Shown: positions 39,256 through 51,400, counted from the stretch's first letter. The stretch is DNA of 64,000 nt from Pelecanus crispus (GCF_030463565.1 NC_134652.1:15353397-15417396); one strand, 5' to 3'. Numbers and translations: made by a program. Notes: generated from the letters alone by a model not told the origin.

Positions 39256-41578
39256 AAAGCCCTGACGCCTCCCCCCCGGAGAATATGGGAATGCTTTTTG
39301 CCTCCCTCTCCACCCTGGCAGTACCCAGGGAGCCCCTCAAGCTTGCAGCCTAGTGGGTTCCCCCGGGGGGAGCCTCACAACACCCCCCTCCCCCCAAAAT
39401 GCCAGTCCCAGGTGCTCTGGAGAGACAAGCCCCCAAAGACTTCCCCCCACCCTGCTTCCCTGAGAGCCCTTGGCCCCAGGGGTGCCCCCAGCACCCCACA
39501 GCAGAGGCCCCGGGCCGCCTCAGTGCCTCTGGCTGCAGCGCTTCGCCCCGCCTGGGCCACCCCCCACCCCGGCCCCGGCTCCCACCGGCCTCCCCGCAGG
39601 GCCCCGGGCACGGCACAGGGACCCGGCCCCACTCCTGTGGGGGTGTCACTGCCACCACCCACAGCCCACGCTGGCACCCACCGCCTCACCCGCAGACACC
39701 CCCAAAGAGCTGCCCTGCTGCCTTCCCCCCCCGCCACCTCTGCACCCCCGTGGCGCAGCCCCGTCCCCGCTCTCCCCACACCTCCCCCCAAACGCAGGGA
39801 GACACGAGTTTAACACCCCAGGGCTGCTCCGGCCCTTGCAAAGGACAGGACCCGGCGGAGGGGACGAGCCACCCGCAGCGAGGACATGCTGCGTCTGCAA
39901 AGAAGCCCCCAGAGCTGAGCATGATGGGGGACACTGGCGGGGCAGAGACCCACCATCCCAAACAGGCTCCCCCGCCCCAAGCACAGACTCTGCTGCAGTT
40001 TGGTGATGGTTGGGGCAGCTTTTATTCCGAACAAGTGAGTCGCATCTTCTCCAGCAGCTCCGGAAAAACCCTCATTCCCCAAATGAAGCTGCAAGGCCAG
40101 GGATCAGACCCCCCCCAAGGCACAGATATCCCTCCTTGGCCCCTTCACCAATGACGGCACCTTCATGGGGACGCAGGAGATGGGGTGCCACCAGGTGAAG
40201 CCCAAACAGGCAAGTGGCACTGGAGGGGATGGTGAAATTCAGCCCAGGACAAGGCTATGCCAAACCCCTGCAGCACTTTGCTGCACAACTCCAACAGGAA
40301 TGCGGCAGGCTGATGCCCACTCTCAGCATGCCTTGTCCTATCAGCTGATGAAAAGCACACTCGGGCAAACAAGTGCTTCCTGTGCGCTCCAAGTGCTCCA
40401 GATAAGTGACTTACCAAAACCAAGCCACAATATTTATAGCCTGGGCCAAATCTTGCTCTCCGGGAAGCACACAGGAGCCCGGTCACCAGCCCTCCAACAC
40501 AGAGCGGTGCAGAACTGAGCACACCAGCTCGTGATGGTCTCCTGCCTGCTTCCCAGCCGGGCCTTTGGATACCATCCCAATCAGATACAAACACACACCA
40601 CAGCCAAGGCTGCTTCATCAAGAGCTGGAGCAGCAGCCCAGGAAGAGGAATGCAGTCGAAGGCCGAAGGCAGTGCAGATGGGCTGGCAAGGGGATGACGT
40701 TCCAAACTCTGGCAGAGTGGAAAATAAGATAACCTCTGAGCATGATGCTGGCCAAACCGTGTCCAGCTGGACCAGTGCCAGAGGTGAGTGCCCAGATTCC
40801 CGCTTTCAGAAATTCTGGCCTGGGACTGGCACCTTGGTCCGCGCTGAAGCACCTCTCTCACCCACCCAGGCACTTACAGCTCCCACTGATTAACATGCCC
40901 TAAATAAATTGAACTATGTGCCATCTCTGTGTCTAAATACAGACCAGCGTCAAACTGCAGGCTCCTGTATTTAAAACCCACAGCTCTATCTTACACATTT
41001 CTTGCAGGGTTGTGGGCAGAGTGGACACAACTTTGCATGAAACCCCTGGCTCTGTGACTGCTGGTGCCAGGCAGGCATGACCAGCACTCTTCCATCGTTT
41101 CACAGAAGACGGCTCCTAACTGAGCAGAGGTTAGAGACGGGAAGCAAAGCCATCCTGTGGGCACAAAAGTCATTACTTTGGCCAGGAGTATCACATGCCA
41201 CGTGCTGGGCTGGCAAACCATCTCAAGCACACAGCCAGTGATCATAAGCTGAATGATATGGGTGCCTGCAGTGCTGGTGTGGGCTGAGCGTCTCACGCTA
41301 CATGGGAAGTAAGCGGACATAGGAATTGTTGGGGGGAGTAGAGTTTCAGGTAAATTTGTTTCAGTTAGGTGCAGGCGAGCAGGTGAGCATTCTGGAGCAG
41401 AGACGTGGATGGGGGCATGTGAGAGGAGCCCACATGCTCAGAAACACGAACTCCACGCACATTCCGGCTGACATCCAGCACTGTCCAAACACAGGTCTGA
41501 ACCCTGGCGTCTGGAGGGGAAAGGATGCTCAGTTGCCCTCAGGGCCAGTCGAGGCGCCCTCATGCCTTCAGCTAGGCT
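39256..41578 (-). other. BORCS7 3' UTR and BORCS7-AS3MT spacer
   Basis: No coding sequence is recognised. A minus-strand AATAAA at 40021-40026 could serve as a distal poly(A) signal for BORCS7, about 1.55 kb past its stop codon; no nearer canonical AATAAA was noticed. The rest up to AS3MT is GC-rich with spurious open frames on both strands. Confidence 0.4.
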
Positions 41579-43944
41579 TCATTTCAGCAAGTGACTCAGC
41601 TGGTCCTGTAGGTTTGACGACTGCTCAACACTGGAGACCAACCAAGAAGAGGTTCACAGTGAGATCTGCTCCCCAGACTGCACTGCGCTGCCTGCGCCCA
41701 AGGGACCAGAACAGCTCTTAGCACTGACACTACAGAAAAGATAAACCCTGGGGTTCCCCAACCCACCTCCATGACCCCACAAGGCAAACCTCATTTTGTG
41801 CACCCATAATCAGACAGCTCTGCTCTACTCCACCCTCATCTCCTATCACAAATGACCTCATGGACTCTATCACCTTAATGAAACAAATGGAAGTTTTGGT
41901 ATAAATCATCCCTTCGCCCAAATTCTCATCTCTTCACAGTACTGAACCACCATCCTGCTGGGCCAGCATCTGCTTCAAAGGCACCCGCAAAAACCTTTTA
42001 GCTCTCTTTCCTGCCATCTACTCCATCACTTTTGCCTTCCCATCAATCCCCACACCCCCACCAGATCCTCCTGGCATGCCTTCAGCTGGGTACTCACTTC
42101 TTCTGAATTGCTTCCTGCCTAGATGAAAACGGAGAGAAAAAGAGCATTAGAAAAGCAAAATCTCAACAACAGGGTTCATGTCATGTTGAAGCAAAGGGAC
42201 TTGATCAAGGGCTCAGGAGGCCAAAACCCTGTTGTGTTTCTGGACTACTTCCTGAGAGGACAGCAGTTGCACTTAGCCCTAGATATGCCACACTCTCACA
42301 GGAGATGTGCTGCATGGCAAAAAGGATGCAAAAATTTCAGCTCCCACCTCACAACAGCCTGTGCTGTACCAGTGAAGCTGGAGAGGGCTGAAAGATCCCA
42401 GCTCCAGGGTCTGCCCATCCTTGAGGAGCCAGGCAAGAGGTATTGGCCTGAGTGGGCTCCATGCAAAGTCTTTAAGAAGAAGGGAAAGGGATGAAGGGAT
42501 CCACCCAGCTCCCGACAGAGAACGTGGTGTCTCCTACTTACTGGTACTGTAGATGAGTGGTTATTATGGCCATTTTCCTTAAACTCTGTGGAGAACAAGA
42601 CAAAGAATGAATGTCTGACAGGAGCAGTTCAGCAGAATCACAGGGCAAGCTGTCCCAATGCCCCAGGGAGCTCCTCCAGCACAGCCATCTCTGTATCACT
42701 GCACTGCCTCCGAAACACCCCCACCGGTATCTGTCAGCAGTGGCACTCTCCCCTCTTCTTTCCCAGCAAGAGGCACAGACACGAAATGCTTTGTTTCAAC
42801 CTACAGTCCCTCGTGCTTTCTGGTAGAGATGGTGTAGCTTAAGGGCTGGCTTGTGCTGCAGGACGCTGGAAGGCCAGCAGCGCACGTGGGTTTGAAGAAG
42901 CAGTAGATTACTCTGGACACCAGCCCTGCTGCCTGAACTCATGTATTTCATTTCAGGGCTCCAGTAACACGTCTGCATCCCTGTTCTTATAGGTTAATAA
43001 GGTTCCTGCCCACTAGAAACACTATTGATCTAGCAGATAAACACAGCTTACATCTTCTGAGTGCAGGATGGCATCTTCTTGCATCACCATGTTTCTAGCA
43101 GCTTGACCCAGGAGCTAAAAGATAAATGCACAGAGCAGACTGAGCAGAGCAGCTCTGAGTCTTCCTAGATGCTCGTGATGGCTGCTCAGCAGACCTGCAC
43201 ACAAGGCTGACACCCCGGCGGCCCGGGTGACACAGTGCGAGGCTTGCAGGGGCTCATCACGGTGCTGTGCCCACCCCACACAGCCTTAGGGAGAGCCTGA
43301 GACATGGTTCTATGGCTCTACTCTGTCACCCTGGTGGGATCTGATGGGATAAAGGCAGCCCCCTGCCTCCCACCGCCTCCCCAGCGCTGCCACTGCGCAG
43401 CCGACGGTGCTGCCACCCGAGGCCCGAGAGCCCCGCGCTGGTGCCCGGCCATGCCCGCAGCCTGGGCCCCGCTGTCCCCGTCCCCCGCCCAGCCCCAGGG
43501 ATGCCCCCCCCCCCCCCGAACTACAGCTCCCAGCATGCCCCGCGGCCCCCCAACCGCTCCCAGCAAGCCCCGGCCCGCGCCGGCCGCTCCCGCCGCCCCC
43601 GCTCAGCAGCCGGCGGGGCTCGGCCGGGCCGCGGCTCCCCGGCCACGCCGCCCCGCCCGGACGATGCCCCCGGCAAGCGCTGCCCTGGGGGGCGGCCGGG
43701 CCGGGCCAGATCGCCCGCCGTCCCCGGCTCCTCCCCGCAGGCCTCGCGGCCGCGTTGCATGCCGGGCCCTGTAGTCGGCCGTCCGGCGGCGCCCGCCGCT
43801 CACCTCGGCGCTGTGGGAGCCCTTCAACACCTGCTTGGTGAGGGCGATCACGTCGGTGCCGCAGCTCGTCACCTTCTCGGTCAGGAGCCCCTTCACCGAG
43901 TGGCCGAAGCGCGCCTGGGCATCCGCCGCGCCCCCCGCCGCCAT
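41579..43944 (-). CDS. BORCS7: BORC complex subunit 7, 5 coding exons
   Basis: A small subunit of BORC, the cytosolic complex that recruits ARL8 to lysosomes and couples them to kinesin for outward movement. Coding exons on the minus strand are 43804-43944, 43052-43114, 42542-42585, 42098-42118 and 41579-41630. They total 321 nt and 106 residues, close to human. The protein reads ARFGHSVKGLLTEKV, TDVIALTKQVLKGSHSAE, LLGQAARNMVMQEDAILHSE, SLRKMAIITTHLQYQQEAIQ and VEQSSNLQDQLSHLLK; it is mostly helical with no membrane segment. Exon 4 is a 21-nt microexon, kept because its GT-AG borders and phases join exons 3 and 5 to give the conserved QQEAIQKN. The frame stays open upstream to an ATG at 44160, but conservation starts at 43944. 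The start codon sits inside a YY1-type element, and CYP17A1 begins divergently 825 bp to the right. Confidence 0.95.
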
Positions 43945-43947
43945 CTT
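43937..43947 (-). promoter_or_regulatory. BORCS7: YY1-type element AAGATGGCGGC over the BORCS7 start codon
   Basis: The minus strand reads AAGATGGCGGC, a full match to the YY1 element often found just downstream of TATA-less housekeeping promoters and overlapping the start codon. The surrounding 43.4-44.1 kb is GC- and CpG-rich, consistent with a CpG-island promoter. Confidence 0.55.
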
Positions 43948-44163
43948 ACCCTGCCCGCGCGCCGCCTCGCCCCGACGGGTGCCGCTACGGCGAGCGCCGG
44001 GGGCCAGAAGAGTCGGGAAGGCGCAGGGTCCGCGGCCGGGCGGGCGCATCTCCGCGGAGGGGCCGCCCCTGCCCCGGCCCCGGCCCCCTCGGGGCTCTTG
44101 TCCCCTCCATGGCCTCCCCCAGGACACCTCAAACTCGGACATCACCCCGGGCACGGACACCCC

Positions 44164-44354
44164 GAGGCTGCCCAGAACTGCCCCGTGCTGCCCGGGGCTG
44201 CCCAGTGCTGACCAGCACTACCCAGTGCTTGCCCAATGCTGCCCAGGGCTGACCAGCACTGCCCAGAGCTTGCTTGCCCAGCACTGTCCAAGGCTTCTCA
44301 GCACTCCCCAGTGCTTGCCCGCGCTGCCCAGTGCCCCCAGCTCTGTGCTGCCCA
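44164..44354 (+). repeat. Degenerate 10-bp minisatellite between BORCS7 and CYP17A1
   Basis: About 19 imperfect copies of a roughly 10-base unit of the form GCTGCCCAGN, with variants such as GCTGACCAGC and GCACTGCCCA, occupy most of the spacer between the two divergent genes. The array ends about 370 bp before the CYP17A1 TATA box. The open frames across it come from the repeat. Confidence 0.8.
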
Positions 44355-44700
44355 TCCCCTCCCGGGCATGTCGAGGGGCTCCCGGGCTGGGGACAGACCC
44401 CAATGCCCCACCAGTCCCCAGCTGCGCTCATGGCACCCAAGGGAGACCCCAAGGGCTCAGCCGCCCCTGCACCCCTCACCTGCTGCAGCGCCTCAGGGAC
44501 AGAGCCCCAAGGATGGATCTGGCCCTGGGTGTCCCCTGGCCTGCAGCCCGCTGGACACGGCTCCCTGATAGCCACCCAGTGTGGCCATGGCCCCGCTGCC
44601 CTTGCCCCCCGCCGGGTGCCCAGCTGCAGAGCTGGCTGCGGGCCCAGTGCCCGATTCCCCCCTCCCCGTCTCCCGATAAGGAGGCGAACCCTCCTTGGGG

Positions 44701-44730
44701 TCAAGGCGATGACCCTGCAGCCGGTATAAA
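44701..44730 (+). promoter_or_regulatory. CYP17A1: CYP17A1 core promoter: TATA box and possible SF-1 site
   Basis: TATAAA lies at 44725-44730, 40 bp before the start codon, implying a transcription start near 44755 and a 5' UTR of about 15 bp. TCAAGGCGA at 44701-44709 resembles the SF-1 (NR5A1) consensus YCAAGGYCA with one mismatch. SF-1 is a known driver of CYP17A1 in gonad and adrenal. The TATA call is firm, the SF-1 call tentative. Confidence 0.65.
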
Positions 44731-44769
44731 GGCTCCCTGCGCTGCCGCAGCCCTGCAGCCAGCCCCGCC

Positions 44770-47700
44770 ATGCTGCTGCTGGGCACCCTGCTGCTGGCCC
44801 TGGCCCTGCTCTGCGCCTGGGGGCTGGTGCACCGGCGAGCCGCCACGGGGATGGGGACAGGGACGGGGACAGGGACGGGTCCAGGGCGCCCGCGGAGCCT
44901 GCCTGCCCTGCCGCTGGTGGGGAGCCTGCTGCAGCTGGCCGGGCACCCCCAGCTCCACCTGCGGCTCTGGCGCCTGCAGGGCCGCTACGGCAGCCTCTAT
45001 GCCCTCTGGATGGGCTCCCACTACGTGGTGGTGGTCAACAGCTACCGGCACGCCAGGGAGGTGCTGCTGAAGAAGGGGAAGGCTTTCGCCGGACGGCCCC
45101 GCACCGTGAGTCAGCAGCAGGTTTCGGGGGACCCCCTCCCTTTGCGGTGTGGGGTGAGGCAGGGGATGCTCCCAAGAAAGGTGCTGGCACTTTGCACGGT
45201 CCCTCGCTTCTCCCCTTCCTGCCTGGAGCAAGGCAATGGCAGGGGCAGCCCCTCTCTGCCCTGTTCCCCAGGGCGAATCCTGCGCATCCTGAGGGTGCCA
45301 GTTCTTCCCTGGGGCTCGCTGCATCTCGGGGCTTGGGAACATGAAGTCAGGTGCCACCAGGCTCCCTGCACCTCTTAAGTTTCCTGGGCACTCCAGCCCC
45401 TAACCCTGGCATCTGTCCCCAAACCTCTCCCATCGGTCCTCGGCAGGGGAAAAGCAAAGCTCATGGCCCGGGCTTTGCCTGCCAGCGCTAACCACCAGCC
45501 CCCCTGGATCAGCCCCGGGATGAGACGACCATCCACCCCCCAGCATCGCCCCTCTCCAGCTCATGGCCCCCGCTGGGCTGCTCTGCAGCAGGGTGACCCC
45601 GGGGCTGCCTGTCCCACAGGTGACCACGGACCTGCTGTCCCGGGGGGGCAAGGACATCGCCTTCGCCAGCTACGGCCCCCTATGGAAGTTCCAGCGCAAG
45701 CTGGTGCACGCCGCCCTCTCCATGTTTGGGGAGGGGTCACTCGCCCTCGAGAGGATCAGTAAGTGCCCCCCGCCATCCCCCGGGCTCCCTCCCGGCTCTG
45801 GCTCCCTCCCGCGCTTGATCCAGGCCAGACTTTTCCTTTCTCTGTGCCCTGATCCCCTGGGAACCAAGGGGAGACTCACTGGCTCAGCCCGAACCCCCAG
45901 CGTCTCCCCCCATTTGCCTAGCAGGGTCCCTCTCTCTCCACCCCCAGTACTTTACCAGCACCTCTCCCCGTGCATTTTCCGCCCTGAGCGTTGGCTCCCC
46001 TTGCTCACAGCTGGGGAAACTGAGGCACGGGGCCAGCTCCTGGCCCCCCGGGCTCCCCGCTCCACCCAGGAGGAGCATCGGGCCGCACATGGAGACTTCC
46101 CTGCCTGTCTCCATCCTCCCTGCTCCTCCCCAGCACCCAGCATTGTCCCTTCTGCCCACCCCAGCCCCTTAGGGCTCAGCCCTGGCTGGGGGTGCTCTCT
46201 GCAGGCTGCACACCTGAACGAGTGGGGGACCCCTCCTCCCAGCCCCCAGCTGCCCCCTCCACCCCTTCGGCTTCACCATCACCCCCTCGCCTGCCTCTCC
46301 CCTCCACCCCAGTCTGCCGAGAGGCTGCGTCCCTGTGCGAGACGCTCGGTGCTGCGCAGGATACGGCCCTGGACATGGCCCCTGAGCTCACGCGGGCCAT
46401 CACCAACGTGGTCTGCTCCCTCTGCTTCAACTCCTCGTACCGGCGCGGGGACCCCGAGTTCGAGGCCATGCTGGAGTACAGCCAGGGTATCGTGGACACC
46501 GTGGCCAAGGAGAGCTTGGTGGACATCTTCCCCTGGCTCCAGGTGAGCAGCGACACGGGGACTACCTGTTCCTCTCACCTCAGATGAGAGGAAGGAGTTG
46601 GGATGTGTCCTGCAGGAGGGGGCCACCTGAGACCCCAAGGTTAGGAGGGTCCCTGCCCTGGTGTCCCACAAGACCCAGTACCCCGGTGGGCATGGAGCGA
46701 CTGCCTGGGGGCCTGCAGAGGCTGGGCTGAGCTGGAGCTCCTTGCTGTAATGGGACTTTTCTCCCCCAGATCTTCCCCAACAAGGACCTGGCCCTCCTGA
46801 AGAGATGCCTCAAGGTCCGGGACCAGCTGCTCCAGCAGAAGTTCAATGAACACAAGGTGCCAACGGGGCCAGTATAGGGAGATGCTTGGGAGCTGTGGGG
46901 TGCTGGAGCTGGGGTAGTGGGGACCGTGCCCCGGACAGCCCGGCTCACACATCTCCCCTGGCAGGAATCCTTCTGTGGGGACACCGTGAGGGACCTCATG
47001 GACGCCCTCCTGCAAGTGAGGCTCAGTGCCGAGAACAGCAGCCCCCCGGTGCCAGGGCTGGAGCTGACTGACGACCACCTCCTCATGACGGTGGGGGATG
47101 TCTTCGGGGCCGGCGTGGAGACCACCACGACTGTGCTCAAATGGGCTGTGCTCTACCTGCTCCACTACCCCGAGGTAGGGTCTGTGCCCCACGGCAGGGA
47201 ACCTGGGCTCCCTCTGGCACCAGGGACGTCGTGGGGGGCTTTGGGGAAGACAGGTGCCAAGAGAGGTGGATGTCAGGCTTCGCGAATAAGCAGGATCGGG
47301 CTGTGGGCATTTTACTTCTGCCCTGCACAACCTGCCAGGACATGCTGGTGATGCTGGGTGTACCCCACTGCCACAGGGAGCCCCCTCCCCCCAGGGCTCT
47401 CATCCCAGCCCTTGCTTCCCTCCCAGGTCCAGAGGAAGATCCAGGAGGAGATGGACCAGAAAATCGGCCTGGCGCGTCACCCCCACCTCAGTGACCGCCC
47501 ACTGCTGCCCTACCTGGAGGCCACCATCAGCGAAGTGCTGCGCATCCGGCCCGTGTCCCCCCTGCTCATCCCGCACGTGTCCCTTGCTGACACCAGGTGA
47601 GACCCCCGGGATGCAGCCGGGACGAGGGCAGAGACCACGGGAGGGAGCAACCATCTCACTCTGCATTCGCCTTGCAGCATCGGGGAATACTCCATCCCCA

Positions 47701-48295
47701 AGGGCACCAGGGTCATCATCAACCTCTGGTCCATGCACCATGACGAGAAGGAGTGGGACAAGCCCGAGGAGTTCAACCCTGGTGGGTTGGGTGCTCCCTG
47801 TCCTCCCTGGGGGGCAGGGGCCGGCGGGGTGGGCACAGCAAGAGAGGCTGAGCCCGGGGTAGGCGTGGTGGTGGGAGGTTGGATCCTGCTTCCCCCCAGC
47901 TGGGGCATTCGCCCCGTCTCTGCTCTTGCACCTCACGGGAGGGACACACATGTGATGAGCTCAGGCAGGTCTCAGGCAGAAGGGACTGATCCCTGCCTGT
48001 GCCGATAGTGCCCCTTCCCCTTGCAGGCCGCTTCCTGGATGAGCAGGGCCAGCACATCCACTCGCCCTCGCCCAGCTACCTGCCCTTCGGGGCTGGGATC
48101 CGCGTCTGCCTGGGCGAAGTCCTGGCCAAGATGGAGCTCTTCCTCTTCCTGGCCTGGATGCTGCAGAGGTTCACGCTCGAGTGCCCCCAGGACCAGCCCC
48201 TGCCCTCGCTGGAGGGCAAGTTTGGCGTCGTGCTGCAGGTGCAGAAGTTTCGGGTGAAGGCCAGGCTGCGGGACGCCTGGCGAGCAGCCTCGTGA
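44770..48295 (+). CDS. CYP17A1: Steroid 17-alpha-hydroxylase/17,20-lyase (P450 17A1), 8 exons
   Basis: An ER-membrane cytochrome P450 that 17-hydroxylates pregnenolone and progesterone and cleaves the products to C19 androgens. Coding exons are 44770-45105, 45620-45758, 46313-46542, 46770-46856, 46965-47174, 47427-47596, 47678-47781 and 48027-48295. They sum to 1545 nt and 514 residues (human 508), with the same eight-exon layout. An N-terminal hydrophobic anchor (residues 1-20) is followed by a Gly-Thr repeat (residues 26-36) and the proline hinge [17 protein letters not shown]. The I-helix oxygen-activation motif AGVETT is near residues 313-318, the ExxR motif EVLR at 371-374, and the haem loop [11 protein letters not shown] has its ligand Cys near 453. 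The sequence FNPGRF replaces the human PERF. All introns are short and GT-AG, and phases add up, so the gene looks functional. The ATG is the first after a TATA box 40 bp upstream. Confidence 0.97.
44845..44880 (+). repeat. CYP17A1: Coding GGGACR hexamer repeat (Gly-Thr run) in CYP17A1 exon 1
   Basis: Codons alternate between GGG and ACA or ACG to give [12 protein letters not shown] between the membrane anchor and the proline-rich hinge. Human CYP17A1 has a short basic segment here and no such repeat. Purity at the DNA level suggests recent slippage growth. Confidence 0.85.
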
Positions 48296-48396
48296 TGGGG
48301 ACGAGCCCTGGATCCTGGGCAGTGGTGGAGTGGGATGGGATGGGATGGGACCATAGAGGCTATGCCCTGCCTGCCCTATGGATGCGGGGTTGGCCG

Positions 48397-48402
48397 GATA
48401 AA
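48397..48402 (+). terminator. CYP17A1: Possible non-canonical CYP17A1 poly(A) signal GATAAA
   Basis: No AATAAA was noticed just after the stop codon. GATAAA, a known weak variant, lies 102 bp past it and is followed by a G/T-containing segment. Tentative. Confidence 0.35.
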
Positions 48403-51400
48403 GCTGTTCCCAACACAGTAGGGCTCCGGCTACTTTTTGGGCAGGCAATGGAGGGCAGGGGGAGGTGGGAGGGTGCCTGAGATGTATGGTGGCCCCACAA
48501 CTTCGTGTGAGCACTGGGCTGAGCTGGGAGGCCATGGCCCCTCTGCGGGGCTGCTAATACGAATAGCCCCTTTGCCCCCCCGGGAAGTGGGGTTGGGGAC
48601 TCGCCCAGAGGCAACCATGAGCCGTGGAGACCAGCCGCCCACATAGCTGGTGGGGGGAGAGGGGCCCACCCCAGCAAGGTAAGGGGGGAAAAGCGACCGG
48701 TGGGCAGTTTGGGGGTTGGGGATGCCCAGGCTGTGCCCGGCAGCTGTGACCCCAGGTGGGTGACCCTGGCTGGCCCCTGCCTCAGTTTCCCCACTGGGAG
48801 CAGGGAGAACGAACGTGACGTGGGCTGGGAGCTGAGCCCACCATGGGGCAGGGAGAGCTCCCCCAGCCCTGCCTTCCCCTGCCCTGTCCCAGGACAGCGA
48901 GCCCCCGCCAGTGGGGCCACCGCCGGTAGGACCCCCGCCCGCTCCTTGCAGGGAAAAAGAAGGAAACAGCTCGGAGGTTCCTGCAGTTTTAGCTCCCACT
49001 GGGCTTCCTCTCCCACAGTACGCAGGTGCACACGCTGCTGCCAGCACGTGCAGGCGTATGCACATGGGTGCCTGCACACGCATGTACTTACAAGTGTGTG
49101 TGCGCACACAAAATGACAGGGCTGCATTTATGCCTGCTGACACACGCATACATATGCATGCATATATGTGCTTGCACGCACACATGTGTGCACACACACA
49201 GCCCCTTACAGGCAGGACATGAGTGCCTTGTAGGGCTGCAGGGCTGGCTGACCCCCGTCCTGTGTGCGAGCTGCTGTGGGGAGGCAGAGGCAGCCCCAGC
49301 TCCAGCCGAAAGCGGGGCGTCCCATTGCTCAGGGACATGGAGGAACACCCAGAGGCGCCCAGACCCTGCGGGCTGAGCTCAGCTGCAGCCCCCCAGGCCC
49401 AGTGCGTGGGCACCACGGAGCCGGGGGCTGCTGACATTCACCGTGCAGCGACGTGGCATCGCCTGCCTGCACGGTGCCCCGAGCACCGATGCTCGCTGGC
49501 TGGCTGGATTACGGCTGTCACTTTGAGCAGCATAACCTTCCCCTAACGCGAGGGGCCGTGTTTGCTTTCGCCGAAAATCACCATGCCATGGAGGGCAGCT
49601 TACAATTAGGTTTCTGGTTCTCTATTACTTCACCTCTTAATATTTAACTAAATAGCAACACAACTGTGGCTCAGGGCACCTGGAGGGAAAGCAGCCGGGG
49701 TGGAGGGGAAAGCCCCGCACAGCCCCAGCACGGTGCGACAGCCCCAGCCCTGCACACCCCCATGTTTTCCCTCTTTTCTATTTCCCCCTGCCCTCTCTCT
49801 TGTTAGCAGGCAGGAAAACTGACATAAAACCTCCCCGCCACTAAACTTTCTACCCTGTGTGTCAAAGTGTACGTTTTCTTTCAAACTGCCTGGCACTTTG
49901 CTTTCACCCAGCCCCCTCCCCACTTGGCATTTGATGCCAAATGGGTCCCATCAGCCCATGGCACGGCACGGGGATGATGAAGGCAATGTGTTTGCAGCCC
50001 CGCACGGCACTGGGAGCATCTTCCCTCCTCCCAGTCCATTCTCCTGGGGGCTCAGGGTGGTAGGGAGGAGCTGGAGGAAGACCCACGGTGCACACGCCTG
50101 CCCCGGGGGCAATCCTTGGGGTGACTTGTGCAGCTGACCTACCAGAAGCAGGGCAGAGGGGAGCACAGCGGGAGCCCAGCCCCGCTGCTGCTGTGTGGAG
50201 TCTCTGCTGGCTTTTAAGGGCTGAGCCCCACACTCCTTCCCCCTCCCTTGCCCATTTCCGTCACATAAGGGGTGCTGCTGAGCTTCCAGTGCCTCCATCT
50301 CTGCCAGCACAGGCTGAAGCTGGGTGGGTGAAGGGGGACTGGGCTCAGAGAGGGTTTGGGGAAAGCTTGGCTAAACACAATGCTCTGGGCTTCCCTGGGG
50401 ACTGGCACCTCCATGCCAGCCTGGTCCTTCCCCTGCCCCAGGTCCTGTTCCTGCAGCACGTTGCCAGCAGCGAGGCTCCTCTCCAGTCTCCTGCAGTCAC
50501 CAGTAACCACGGCATCCCGATGCCTCCAGGAGCATCAGCCTGGGGCCTCCAGCCCAGCTGTGCCCCTTTGCCAAGGCACTGCGTTTGCTCTCGATAAGGG
50601 AGAGGATTTTCTCCTTGCCAGAGTCAGGACGGGGCTGGCACCTTGCGCACACGTTGCCATTGCCAAGGCGCCCACAGCGAGGTGCGTGTGCTCACCCCAA
50701 GCACTCAAGGCCAGCGCCTACCTTGAGGCAGAAATGGGGACTTTGGGACCGGGGATGTTTCTAAACCAGCGGACGCCTCCAGCTGCGGACGCTCGCACAA
50801 AGCTCGTGCTCCAGCTCGGTTTTCCCCTTCGCCAGGGCCGGCACGTGCTGTCCCTGGGCCTGGAGACCAGCCGTGTGCCGCAAACCCCATCATACTGAGC
50901 CTGGACCTGCTGTGGGGCATCTTGCCTCCTGCCCCAGCCCGCCTCCTCCCAACCGGCCGACCGAGAGAAGGTGCCGCCGCGGAGGGTTCAGTACCCGGCA
51001 CCAGCTGCTCGGCACTTTGTGAGCTGGTAAACAGCTGCCGGCATGGCTGCTCCCCGCTCTGGGAATGGGCAGAGACGCTGCTGAATCATCCGGCTGGTAT
51101 TTGTGTCCTGACAGCTGCTCCGGGGCTGTGCCGCTGCGCCCAAACCCCTGACCCCACCAGACAGCTTCACCTGGGCTGCCGGCAGCGGGGCAGCACCGGA
51201 TCCGGCCCGCGGCGGCCCCCTCCCTCCTCCCGCCCCCCTGAGCCCCCTGTAGAAGTCGGGGTCCCCTGCGACCCAAGACACGCAAATCCACCACCTTGGG
51301 CAAACCCTTCGGCTTCGTTCAGACCTGGCACCGGGCAACCCGGCGACTGAAAACGGGGGGATGAGGCGGCCATGCCCATGGGAGAGGTGGGGGGGACCTC

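Noticed and set aside
43945-44160. N-terminal extension of BORCS7 from an upstream in-frame ATG at 44160
   Set aside because: The added residues are Gly/Arg/Pro-rich with no counterpart in human BORCS7; the conserved protein begins at 43944 in a YY1-type start context.
48430-49437. A 335-codon minus-strand open frame downstream of CYP17A1
   Set aside because: It crosses a dinucleotide-like repeat, shows no domain and overlaps equally long frames on the other strand.
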